8,518 nucleotides of DNA, from NCBI GenBank assembly GCA_964590995.1, contig CAZPYY010000044.1, positions 1-8,518 on the forward strand. Direction: 5' to 3'. Source of the stretch: Susulua sp964590995 (lineage in GTDB: Bacteria; Omnitrophota; Gorgyraeia; Duberdicusellales; 4484-171). Below the pieces are notes generated by a model that was given only the letters and a program-made list of their open reading frames with translations, did not search any database and was not told the DNA's origin. Shown here one piece after another: positions 1 to 5,527 of the stretch (positions are counted from its first letter, which is position 1; every line of letters starts with the position of its first letter). The translations under genes and the position numbers were made by a program.

Positions 1-573
1 GGTCATGTCGAAAGATATAATAATGCCTATTTGGCTATAAAAAAGATTATTAAAAATCCTCTTTTTATTGAATGCCACCGCTTAAGCCCTTACCCTCATC
101 GTTCCTTAGATATCAGCGTTATCCTGGACTTAATGATACATGACTTAGATATAATCCTCTACCTCTTAAGAGACAGTGTTAAAAAAATCGACGCCAAGGG
201 GGTAAAGGTCCTATCCTCTACAGAAGATATAGCTAACGCCCGTATTACTTTTAAACGTGGTTGCGTAGCTAACATAACTTCTTCTCGGATATCCCAAAAA
301 AGAGAGAGGAAAATAAGAATATTCATGCCCCAGGCTTACATCTCCTTAGATTATGCTCAGCAAACAGTAGAAGTATATAAAAAATTAAAGAGTAAAATTA
401 TTAAGAAACTTCTTCCGATAAACAAAGAAGAACCCTTAAAAAAAGAAATTGCTGATTTTGTGCATTTAGTTACCAAAAATAAGTCTATTGCAGGATATGC
501 TGAAGCCGCAAAAGACGCCTTAGAGCTCGCTTGCAAAATAGAAAAGATAATCGGAAAAGCGAACCCGGTTTAG
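1..573 (+). CDS. Gfo/Idh/MocA-family NAD(P)-dependent oxidoreductase, C-terminal part (5' end outside window)
   Basis: The reading frame is open from base 1, so the gene starts upstream of the window; an internal TTG at 31 is not taken as the start. About 190 residues are visible, out of roughly 300 to 320 usual for the family. The NAD-binding Rossmann domain is therefore missing and only the alpha/beta substrate domain is seen. It opens with GHVERYNNAY, the family's G-H-x-E-R-[YF]-N junction, followed by HRLSPYPHRSLDIS and DLMIHDLDIIL. The histidine of the latter is the usual catalytic-helix position. In known relatives such proteins oxidise or reduce sugars or nucleotide sugars. lpxB begins 23 bases downstream on the same strand, so the two are probably one operon. 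By inference the substrate may be a UDP-amino sugar for lipid A, as with the UDP-GlcNAc 3-dehydrogenase GnnA, but substrate residues cannot be judged here. The family call is firm and the substrate is a guess. Confidence 0.85.
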   Translation, partial: GHVERYNNAYLAIKKIIKNPLFIECHRLSPYPHRSLDISVILDLMIHDLDIILYLLRDSVKKIDAKGVKVLSSTEDIANARITFKRGCVANITSSRISQKRERKIRIFMPQAYISLDYAQQTVEVYKKLKSKIIKKLLPINKEEPLKKEIADFVHLVTKNKSIAGYAEAAKDALELACKIEKIIGKANPV

Positions 574-587
574 GATTCGCCTAAACC
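567..587 (+). other. Intercistronic hairpin overlapping the oxidoreductase stop codon
   Basis: The arms ggtttagg (567-574) and cctaaacc (580-587) match perfectly over 8 bp with a 5-base loop. The TAG stop of the oxidoreductase sits inside the left arm. No T-run follows, so this is not an intrinsic terminator. A shorter competing pair, gcgaa (559-563) with ttcgc (576-580), shares bases with it. The structure ends 9 bases before the lpxB ATG, where no clear Shine-Dalgarno sequence is visible, so it could influence lpxB translation or mRNA processing. That role is inference. Confidence 0.4.
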
Positions 588-596
588 ATCAATAAG

Positions 597-1679
597 ATGA
601 GAAAGATAGTCGTTGTTGCTGGAGATAAATCAGGTGACCTCTATGGAGGCCTCTTGAGCAAACAACTAAAGAGTAAATTCCCAAAGATTGAGATTTACTC
701 TTTTGGTGGGGAAAACCTTGCCGAATACTCCCAGCAAATAATTAATCTTCTGCCCCACTCAGTATGTGGTCTGGTTGAAGTCCTCTCCTCTATAGGAGAA
801 CTCCTTAAAATCTTTAAAAAGACTAAAGAAACCATTCTTAACCTTAAACCAGATTTGATAATTTTAATAGATTTTCCTGACTTTAACCTAAGATTGGCTA
901 AAGGGCTTAACAAAAAATTTCCTCTTATCTACTATGTTAGCCCCCAGGTCTGGGCTTGGAGAAAAAATCGAATAGAAACCATAAAGAAATATGTCGACAA
1001 GATGGTAGTACTCTTTAAATTTGAAGAAGCCTTCTACAAGAATGAAAATATGGACGTTTTATACTTTGGCCATCCGCTCTTGGAGATAATTAAAGAAGAA
1101 GATACTGAACCAAGTAAAATTATTTCATTTTTACCCGGCTCAAGGAAGAATGAAGTGAAACGACACCTTCCAATAATGATCGAAACAAAGAAAATCGTTG
1201 AGAAAGAACTGGAAGGTTATCGATTCAGGATAATAAAGCCGCCGAATTTAGAAAAAGAATTTTATGAGAAGTTTTCGCCTAATATCGATATAGTCGACCA
1301 TTCCTATAAGGCAATTAAAGAATCGAAGTTTATCGTCGCATCTTCCGGTACCGCTACAGTTGAACTAGCTATATTAGGAATACCTTACCTTATAATCTAT
1401 AAACTTAATCCTTTAAGCTGGTATATTTTAAAAAGAATGGTAAAAGCTGATTTTATTGGCATGGTTAATATATTATCCGGACGAAAAATTGTTGATGAAC
1501 TCCTCCAGAGGCAAGCCAACCCCAAAAATCTAGCCTCAATAACTTTAGAGTATCTAAGGGATAACCAGAAATACTCTCAGCTAAAGAATGAGCTAAAGAG
1601 AGTAAAAGATAAACTTTGCCCGCATAAGGCAAGTGAAAAATTTGCTGATTTTGTTGGCAATTATCTGAAATTGACTTAA
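597..1679 (+). CDS. lpxB: Lipid-A-disaccharide synthase LpxB
   Basis: This 360-residue glycosyltransferase (family GT19) joins UDP-2,3-diacylglucosamine and lipid X into the lipid A disaccharide at the inner face of the cytoplasmic membrane. Family landmarks appear in order: VVAGDKSGDLYGG at residues 6-18 (usual form AGExSGDLxG), IDFPDFN at 91-97, YYVSPQVWAWRKNRI at 112-126, YFGHPLLE at 156-163, LPGSRKNEV at 179-187, SSGTATVELAILGIP at 249-263, and the membrane-associated segment around KLNPLSWYILKR at 269-280. Length is normal for the family (about 360-390). The ATG at 597 places the glycine-rich motif at its usual distance from the N-terminus; the bases before it (atcaataag) give only a weak ribosome binding site. 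The upstream oxidoreductase is 23 bases away and probably co-transcribed. One oddity is Asp-Lys in place of the usual Glu-x in the first motif. It implies an outer membrane containing lipid A. Confidence 0.96.
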   Translation: MRKIVVVAGDKSGDLYGGLLSKQLKSKFPKIEIYSFGGENLAEYSQQIINLLPHSVCGLVEVLSSIGELLKIFKKTKETILNLKPDLIILIDFPDFNLRLAKGLNKKFPLIYYVSPQVWAWRKNRIETIKKYVDKMVVLFKFEEAFYKNENMDVLYFGHPLLEIIKEEDTEPSKIISFLPGSRKNEVKRHLPIMIETKKIVEKELEGYRFRIIKPPNLEKEFYEKFSPNIDIVDHSYKAIKESKFIVASSGTATVELAILGIPYLIIYKLNPLSWYILKRMVKADFIGMVNILSGRKIVDELLQRQANPKNLASITLEYLRDNQKYSQLKNELKRVKDKLCPHKASEKFADFVGNYLKLT

Positions 1680-1707
1680 AGAAAATTTGGCCAGATAATT
1701 ATTTTTT
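1659..1707 (+). terminator. Terminator-like hairpin at the lpxB / mnmG convergent junction
   Basis: The arms aattatctg (1659-1667) and cagataatt (1692-1700) match perfectly over 9 bp. A further 5 bp (aaatt 1668-1672 with aattt 1684-1688) continue the stem inward past a 3-base bulge, leaving an 11-base loop. A run of six T (1702-1707) follows on the plus strand, which suits rho-independent termination of lpxB. The stem is AT-rich and contains the lpxB stop (1677-1679) in its loop and most of the mnmG stop (1699-1701) in its right arm. On the minus strand no T-run directly follows, so it looks directional. Confidence 0.5.
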
Positions 1708-3519
1708 CGAGGATTTTTTCTCTTTCCTTATAAAATTATAAACACTTAAGATTGCTGCCGGAGTAATACCGCTTATCTTTAGAGCCTGCCCTAATGAACC
1801 GGGTTTAAATCTTGTTAATTTCTCAGCTACCTCTCTAGATAAAGAAGAAACTCCTCCATAATCAACTTTGGGTATCTTTATCTTATCCAAATTTTTTAAC
1901 TCTTTCTGCCAAACCAATTCCCTGTGTAAGAAACCCTCATACTTTGCCTGTATTTCAACCTCCCAGCGTATCTTTAAGTTTTTGATTTTTTCTCGAGTCT
2001 GTTTTTCAATATCTTTAAAGGCAATTTTTGGCCGCTTCAAGAGATCAAATAGAGATAGGCTCTTGCCTCCAACAACAGTCCTCTTATTTTTCATATTCTT
2101 TATTGCTCTATCAATGCTATTCTTTTTATCTAAAACTAACCTGTACTCATCCCCAGTCAATAGACCGAGCTTAGACCCAAAAGGTGCTAACCTTAAATCA
2201 GCATTACTCTCCCGCAAGGTTAGGCGAAATTCACTACGAGAAGTAAACATCCGATAAGGCTCATCAGTCCCCTTGGTGGTTAAATCATCGATTAAAACTC
2301 CGATGTAAGCCTGGTTCCTTCTTAAGATAAAAGGCTCTTCCCTTCTTATCTGTAAGGCAGCGTTGATACCAGCAATCATTCCTTGGGCTGCTGCCTCTTC
2401 ATAGCCAGTAGTTCCATTTACCTGGCCGGCAAAATAAAGTCCGCCAATCTTTTTAGCCTCAAGTGTCGGGTAAAGTTGACGCGGGTCAATTACACCATGC
2501 TCTATTCCATAACCAGGAGATAAAATTACCGCATCTTCTAACCCTTCTATAGTATGAATGAATTTAGCCTGAACATCCAGAGGCAGCGAGGTTGAGATAC
2601 CGTTAGGATAAACCTCTAAAGAATCTCTTCCTTCTGGCTCGATAAAAATCTGATGCCTTTCTCGATCAGAAAACTTTACTACCTTATCTTCCAAGGAAGG
2701 ACAATACCTTACCCCCCTTGAAGTTATCTTTCCGGTATAAAGAGGTGAGTACTTTAAATTATCTCGAATTACCTTATGAGTCTTCTTATTAGTGTAAGTT
2801 ATAAAACAACTCAAACCATCTTTAGATATGCTTTTATTAGAGAAGGAAAAAGGCAAGACATCGTCTTCAGGCTTCTGCTCTTTCATCTTTGAGAAATCAA
2901 TTGTGCGTTTATCTAGGCGGGCGCAGGTTCCAGTCTTAAAATGCCTAGTTTTACTACCGGCTCCCTTTATGCTGGCAAATAAACTATCACTTGACTCCTC
3001 ATTTAACCTCCCTCCGGAAAAACTATTCAGTCCAATATGAATCTTGCTCTTTAGGAATGTTCCGGCACAAATAACTATACTTTTACTTTCAAAAACTTCT
3101 CCAAGATTAGTTTGAATTCCATATACCTTTTTATTTCTTACCAGGATTGCTTTAGCCTTAGCTTGAAGAATCTTAATATTTTTATTCTTCTCTAATAATT
3201 TTCTGGCAACTTTAGGGTAAGAAAACATATCTACCTGGGCTCGGGTAGACCAGACTGCTTTGCCCTTACTTCTATTTAAGACTCGATAGCCTAAAGCACA
3301 CTTATCAGCAATTTTACCGATTAACCCACCTAGAGCATCTACTTCCCTGACTAAATTGCCCTTAGATACTCCTCCTACTGCCGGATTACAGGATAACTTG
3401 CCTATGGAATTAACATCTATGGTCAGCAAGAGCACTGAACTCTCCAATTTGGCTGCAGCATTACTAGCTTCAATCCCGGCATGGCCAGCACCGATAACTA
3501 TACAATCGTATTTTTTCAT
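1699..3519 (-). CDS. mnmG: tRNA uridine-5-carboxymethylaminomethyl modification enzyme MnmG (GidA)
   Basis: This cytoplasmic FAD- and NADH-dependent protein of 606 residues works with MnmE to install the (carboxymethyl)aminomethyl group on wobble uridine 34 of certain tRNAs. It starts with a Rossmann FAD motif, VIGAGHAG (8-15). Then come the signature SCNPAVGGVSKGNLVREVDALGG (43-65) with Cys44, RVLNRSKGKAVWSTRAQVD (79-97), KTGTC (195-199), RYCPS with Cys273 (271-275), and PGYGIEHGVID (335-345). Next are YFAGQVNGTTGYEEAAAQG (362-380) and DDLTTKGTDEPYRMFTSRSEFR (411-432). The C-terminal helical domain contacts MnmE and ends with GQALKISGITPAAI. Both conserved cysteines are present and the length is normal (about 620). 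The ATG at 3519 puts the FAD motif at the right place; only a weak purine stretch precedes it. It converges on lpxB with a 19-base gap. The Trp in KGKAVWS replaces the Arg common at that position, probably a lineage feature. Confidence 0.97.
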   Translation of the reverse strand: MKKYDCIVIGAGHAGIEASNAAAKLESSVLLLTIDVNSIGKLSCNPAVGGVSKGNLVREVDALGGLIGKIADKCALGYRVLNRSKGKAVWSTRAQVDMFSYPKVARKLLEKNKNIKILQAKAKAILVRNKKVYGIQTNLGEVFESKSIVICAGTFLKSKIHIGLNSFSGGRLNEESSDSLFASIKGAGSKTRHFKTGTCARLDKRTIDFSKMKEQKPEDDVLPFSFSNKSISKDGLSCFITYTNKKTHKVIRDNLKYSPLYTGKITSRGVRYCPSLEDKVVKFSDRERHQIFIEPEGRDSLEVYPNGISTSLPLDVQAKFIHTIEGLEDAVILSPGYGIEHGVIDPRQLYPTLEAKKIGGLYFAGQVNGTTGYEEAAAQGMIAGINAALQIRREEPFILRRNQAYIGVLIDDLTTKGTDEPYRMFTSRSEFRLTLRESNADLRLAPFGSKLGLLTGDEYRLVLDKKNSIDRAIKNMKNKRTVVGGKSLSLFDLLKRPKIAFKDIEKQTREKIKNLKIRWEVEIQAKYEGFLHRELVWQKELKNLDKIKIPKVDYGGVSSLSREVAEKLTRFKPGSLGQALKISGITPAAILSVYNFIRKEKKSSKK

Positions 3520-3601
3520 CTCTTGCCTACTGTAGTTTTATATACTGTGTTACTTTTTACTTTCTTTTTAAACCTTTATTACCAAGTACTAACAGTGACG
3601 G

Positions 3602-3704
3602 ATACAATTTATCGGTTGAGGACTGTCCTCAACCGGTTCCCCGCCTAGCCATCGTAGCCGGCTTTTTCGGCCGGCGAGGCTAACACCTATGGCGGAGATT
3701 GTAT
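3602..3704 (+). other. GC-rich intergenic element that folds into a three-way junction (candidate structured RNA or REP-like element)
   Basis: By eye, P1 pairs 3602-3610 with 3696-3704 (9 pairs, one G-T). P2 is a 12-pair hairpin, 3611-3622 with 3626-3637, with loop ctg and one G-T pair. P3 pairs ccgcc (3641-3645) with ggcgg (3691-3695). It continues inward as tagcc (3646-3650) with ggcta (3678-3682) past an 8-base bulge, then gccggc (3657-3662) with gccggc (3670-3675) around a T-rich loop. P1 meets both P2 and P3 with no unpaired base; only tcc separates P2 from P3. The two G-T pairs would be A-C on the other strand, which favours the plus strand as the folded one. Bases 3641-3700 are about 62% GC against about 28% for 3541-3600. 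GTAG precedes the inner GC hairpin (3654-3657), as in REP elements. No known RNA family was recognised. The rest of the 3520-3779 gap is AT-rich; a TATATA (3538-3543) upstream of mnmG is a weak -10 candidate. Confidence 0.5.
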
Positions 3705-3756
3705 GCATAGCTTATGATTTTAACATAATTTGATAAAAAAAGAATGGTGATTTAGG

Positions 3757-3779
3757 GGAAAGGGTGGCTGACCTCTTTT
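3757..3779 (-). repeat. Stop-codon-adjacent repeat, copy 1 (after the secreted-protein gene)
   Basis: Read on the minus strand, AAAAGAGGTCAGCCACC followed by CTTTCC starts directly after the TAG of the 3780-4448 gene. It matches copy 2 at 4659-4680 at 14 of 17 positions before a one-base indel, then over TTTCC. It can form AAAG/CTTT plus GGT/ACC around CAGCC with one bulged A. A run of seven T on the minus strand (3735-3741) lies 15 bases farther on. It may be a weak or unusual terminator or a dispersed short repeat. Its position after two stop codons argues against chance. Confidence 0.5.
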
Positions 3780-4448
3780 CTATTCTTTCCAAGCAATCAT
3801 TGAAATATTAGTAACGCCACTATAGTGCCCAGGAATTGTATACTGACAATTTACGATCCTATTACCAGGAACACCTCCTTTCACTCCATGAAGGGGTAGA
3901 TAAAAAGTACCTGGTGGATCACCGACATCACTCCAAGAGGCAACAACAACCCCATCAATAGTTAAAGTAGCTCCTGCATTTGACGCAGCATGATAAGATC
4001 CCCAACATCCAACTGTCCAATTCCCCTCTGGTAAAGAAATGTTTAGATTATTAGAAGCTATTTTGGCTGACACGACTCCAGTTCCTGCCACCACGCAATT
4101 ACTCCCATTCTGGTCGCAATATTCCGTTGCGCCGACCTTTCCCGCAACATCAAGCTTTAAGCCAGAACTCGGACTCGCCGTGCCGATGCCGACGTTGCCT
4201 TCTATGATTAGATCAGCATCAGCGTCTATATCATTGGTGCAGTTTGGTGATCCTTCCCAGCAATAGTCCCCGCCATCATAGTAGGTATCTCCTATGGCCA
4301 TTCTTTTTGAACGCATTTCCTTATAGACCCCATAAGGAGCAGGATAATAGGTGGTTATAGTGATATCTTCGGCAAAAGCACTGGGATTAGGGGTTAATAA
4401 GAAGAAAACTGAGAGAGAAAAAAGGATAAACGCTTTTAATCTAGGCAT
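3780..4448 (-). CDS. Secreted protein of unknown function with TITTYYPAPYG segment and NVGIGT stalk motif
   Basis: This protein has 222 residues. Residues 1-26 are a Sec signal peptide: a basic start (MPRLK), a hydrophobic core (FILFSLSVFFLL), and a likely signal peptidase I site at AFA|ED. The mature protein begins DITITTYYPAPYGVYKEM (28-45), a segment I associate with Omnitrophota exported proteins. Residues 85-103 hold NVGIGTASP..GLKLDVAG, a motif common in phage tail-fibre-like and surface stalk proteins. The remainder (about 120-222) is rich in predicted beta strand and ends SMIAWKE. Six mature-region cysteines (63, 70, 111, 118, 148, 201) suggest disulfides, fitting export. The start is well supported: AGGGGG (minus strand, 4455-4460) sits 6 bases before the ATG. 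It stands alone, 260 bases before mnmG and 233 after gpmA, with an elaborate leader. A surface or appendage role is inference; no enzyme motif was seen. Confidence 0.85.
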   Translation of the reverse strand: MPRLKAFILFSLSVFFLLTPNPSAFAEDITITTYYPAPYGVYKEMRSKRMAIGDTYYDGGDYCWEGSPNCTNDIDADADLIIEGNVGIGTASPSSGLKLDVAGKVGATEYCDQNGSNCVVAGTGVVSAKIASNNLNISLPEGNWTVGCWGSYHAASNAGATLTIDGVVVASWSDVGDPPGTFYLPLHGVKGGVPGNRIVNCQYTIPGHYSGVTNISMIAWKE

Positions 4449-4460
4449 CCGGTACCCCCT

Positions 4461-4498
4461 GGTATAATCATCAGGTATAAGCTCCGATTATACCTGAT
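4461..4498 (-). promoter_or_regulatory. Overlapping dyads and second -10 candidate just upstream of the secreted-protein gene
   Basis: A perfect 11-bp dyad pairs atcaggtataa (4470-4480) with ttatacctgat (4488-4498) around a 7-base loop. A second perfect 9-bp dyad pairs ggtataatc (4461-4469) with gattatacc (4486-4494). The two share bases 4488-4494, so only one can form at a time. The second ends next to the AGGGGG ribosome binding site (4455-4460). On the minus strand 4487-4492 reads TATAAT, with a poor -35 (TTTAAT, 4509-4514) 16 bp upstream. It could be a repressor operator over a promoter, or an RNA switch controlling ribosome access. The sequence alone does not decide which. Confidence 0.45.
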
Positions 4499-4569
4499 TA
4501 CAATGATTATTAAATAGAGATTACAGCGATTGATTAATCTGTGTAATCTTTTCCTAATCTATGGAATCA

Positions 4570-4624
4570 GGGATTGTTGCATTTTGTAACAATCCCATTA
4601 TACATAGTTCTTTAAGCTTTTAAA
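4570..4624 (-). promoter_or_regulatory. Candidate promoter with operator-like dyad for the secreted-protein gene
   Basis: On the minus strand TATAAT (4597-4602) is a perfect -10 with TTTAAA (4619-4624, four of six matches to TTGACA) 16 bp upstream. Transcription would start near 4590. A perfect 9-bp dyad, gggattgtt (4570-4578) with aacaatccc (4588-4596), abuts the -10 and covers the expected start, the usual place for a repressor operator. The promoter call rests on one good hexamer. The remaining gap to 4681 includes an 8-bp dyad, agattaca (4518-4525) with tgtaatct (4542-4549). Confidence 0.4.
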
Positions 4625-4658
4625 GGATTTTTTGTTCTTATAACAACATCCCCTATAA

Positions 4659-4680
4659 GGAAAGGTGGCTACCCCCTTTT
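4659..4680 (-). repeat. Stop-codon-adjacent repeat, copy 2 (after gpmA)
   Basis: Read on the minus strand, AAAAGGGGGTAGCCACC followed by TTTCC starts one base after the gpmA TAG. It is the counterpart of copy 1 at 3757-3779, differing at three positions plus one inserted C there. AAAGG/CCTTT or GGT/ACC pairings are possible, but neither gives a strong hairpin followed by T, so it is not a textbook terminator. Confidence 0.5.
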
Positions 4681-4681
4681 A

Positions 4682-5428
4682 CTATTTTTTCTTAGTCTGT
4701 TTAGCCACAGAATCAATGGCTTTCTTGATAACTTCAGGGTCGCCTAAGTAGTAGTGCTTAATTGGTTTCAAATCATCATCTAGCTCATAGACAAGAGGTA
4801 TCCCGGTGGGTATATTAAGCTTAACTATTGCTTCATCATTGACCCCGTCCAAATACTTAACTAAAGCCCGCAAACTATTCCCATGAGCAGCAATAATTAC
4901 CTTTTTGCCCTCACGCAAAGTCGGAGCAATAACATCATGCCAATAAGGCAAGAATCTATTAACAGTATCCTTTAGGCACTCAGTTAAAGGGAGCTCTTGG
5001 GGTGTTAAATCTTTATAGCGGGGGTCCTTGCCGGGAAAATGCTGATCGTCTTCTGTTAGAGCCGGAGGTTGAATGTCATAACTTCTTCGCCAAATTAATA
5101 CCTGCTCATCCCCAAACTTCTGAACTGTCTCTAATTTATTCAGGCCTTGTAGGGCACCATAATGCCGTTCGTTAAGGCGCCAGGACCTACGGACCGGAAT
5201 CCACATTAAATCCATGTCTCTTAAGACTATCCAAAGAGTTGAAATTGCCCGTTTAAGAACTGAAGTATAGGCAATATCAAAGCTAAACCCTTCCTTTTTA
5301 AGCCACTCTGCTGATGAATGGGCCTCAGCTACTCCCTTCTCAGACAACCCTACATCAGTCCAGCCAGTAAATCTATTTTCAAGATTCCAAATGCTCTCAC
5401 CATGTCGCAATAAAACTAATTTAATCAT
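4682..5428 (-). CDS. gpmA: 2,3-bisphosphoglycerate-dependent phosphoglycerate mutase
   Basis: This cytoplasmic histidine-phosphatase-superfamily enzyme interconverts 3-phosphoglycerate and 2-phosphoglycerate in glycolysis and gluconeogenesis through a phosphohistidine. It has 248 residues, the normal length (about 230-250). LLRHGES (6-12) carries the phosphorylated His9. NRFTGWTDVGLSEKG (18-32) is the family signature, Arg60 lies in SVLKRA, Glu87 in RLNERHYGALQG (84-95), and His182 in AAHGNSLRALVKYL (180-193). The substrate-lid segment with PPAL, FPGKDPRY and LPLTE (121-149) is typical of the cofactor-dependent mutase and separates it from other superfamily phosphatases. The ATG at 5428 has a TGGGG stretch about 8 bases upstream. 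The C-terminus ends in a Lys-rich KQTKKK tail. It lies 98 bases after nrdJ with the octamer repeat between, and no clear promoter of its own is visible, so read-through from nrdJ is possible. Confidence 0.96.
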   Translation of the reverse strand: MIKLVLLRHGESIWNLENRFTGWTDVGLSEKGVAEAHSSAEWLKKEGFSFDIAYTSVLKRAISTLWIVLRDMDLMWIPVRRSWRLNERHYGALQGLNKLETVQKFGDEQVLIWRRSYDIQPPALTEDDQHFPGKDPRYKDLTPQELPLTECLKDTVNRFLPYWHDVIAPTLREGKKVIIAAHGNSLRALVKYLDGVNDEAIVKLNIPTGIPLVYELDDDLKPIKHYYLGDPEVIKKAIDSVAKQTKKK

Positions 5429-5453
5429 TTAACAACCCCATTATTTTTAAACT

Positions 5454-5527
5454 AGTAAAAGAGTAAAAGGGTGTAAGAGTTACACTTAAACTCATTAACT
5501 CATATACTCATTTACCCGTTAACTCAT
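5454..5527 (-). repeat. Degenerate 8-bp-period repeat with strand switch (nrdJ-gpmA gap)
   Basis: On the plus strand agtaaaag occurs exactly at 5454-5461 and 5462-5469, followed by diverged units ggtgtaag (5470) and agttacac (5478). Then actcat words begin at 5490, 5498, 5506 and 5522, with acccgt filling the 5514 slot, again every 8 bases. The right block is roughly the reverse complement of the left (GAGTWAAN units). Thus gagtaaaagggt (5461-5472) pairs with acccgttaactc (5514-5525) at 10 of 12 positions, and gagtt (5477-5481) pairs with aactc (5489-5493) at the tip. The last unit overlaps the nrdJ stop codon (5527-5529). Confidence 0.7.

Noticed and set aside
31..33. TTG as the start of the oxidoreductase
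   Set aside because: The frame is open to base 1 and the residues before it (GHVERYNN) belong to the conserved family core.
3602..3704. tRNA or integron attC site
   Set aside because: The arms lack the D, anticodon and T-loop pattern of tRNA, and no GTTRRRY/RYYYAAC attC ends with a neighbouring integrase or cassette are present.
3735..3741. Seven-T run (minus strand) as an intrinsic terminator of the secreted-protein gene
   Set aside because: The only nearby hairpin is weak and lies 15 bases upstream, too far for a standard terminator. It is mentioned only as context.
5454..5527. Regular repeats as a CRISPR array
   Set aside because: The unit is only 8 bases, there are no spacers, and no cas gene is nearby.
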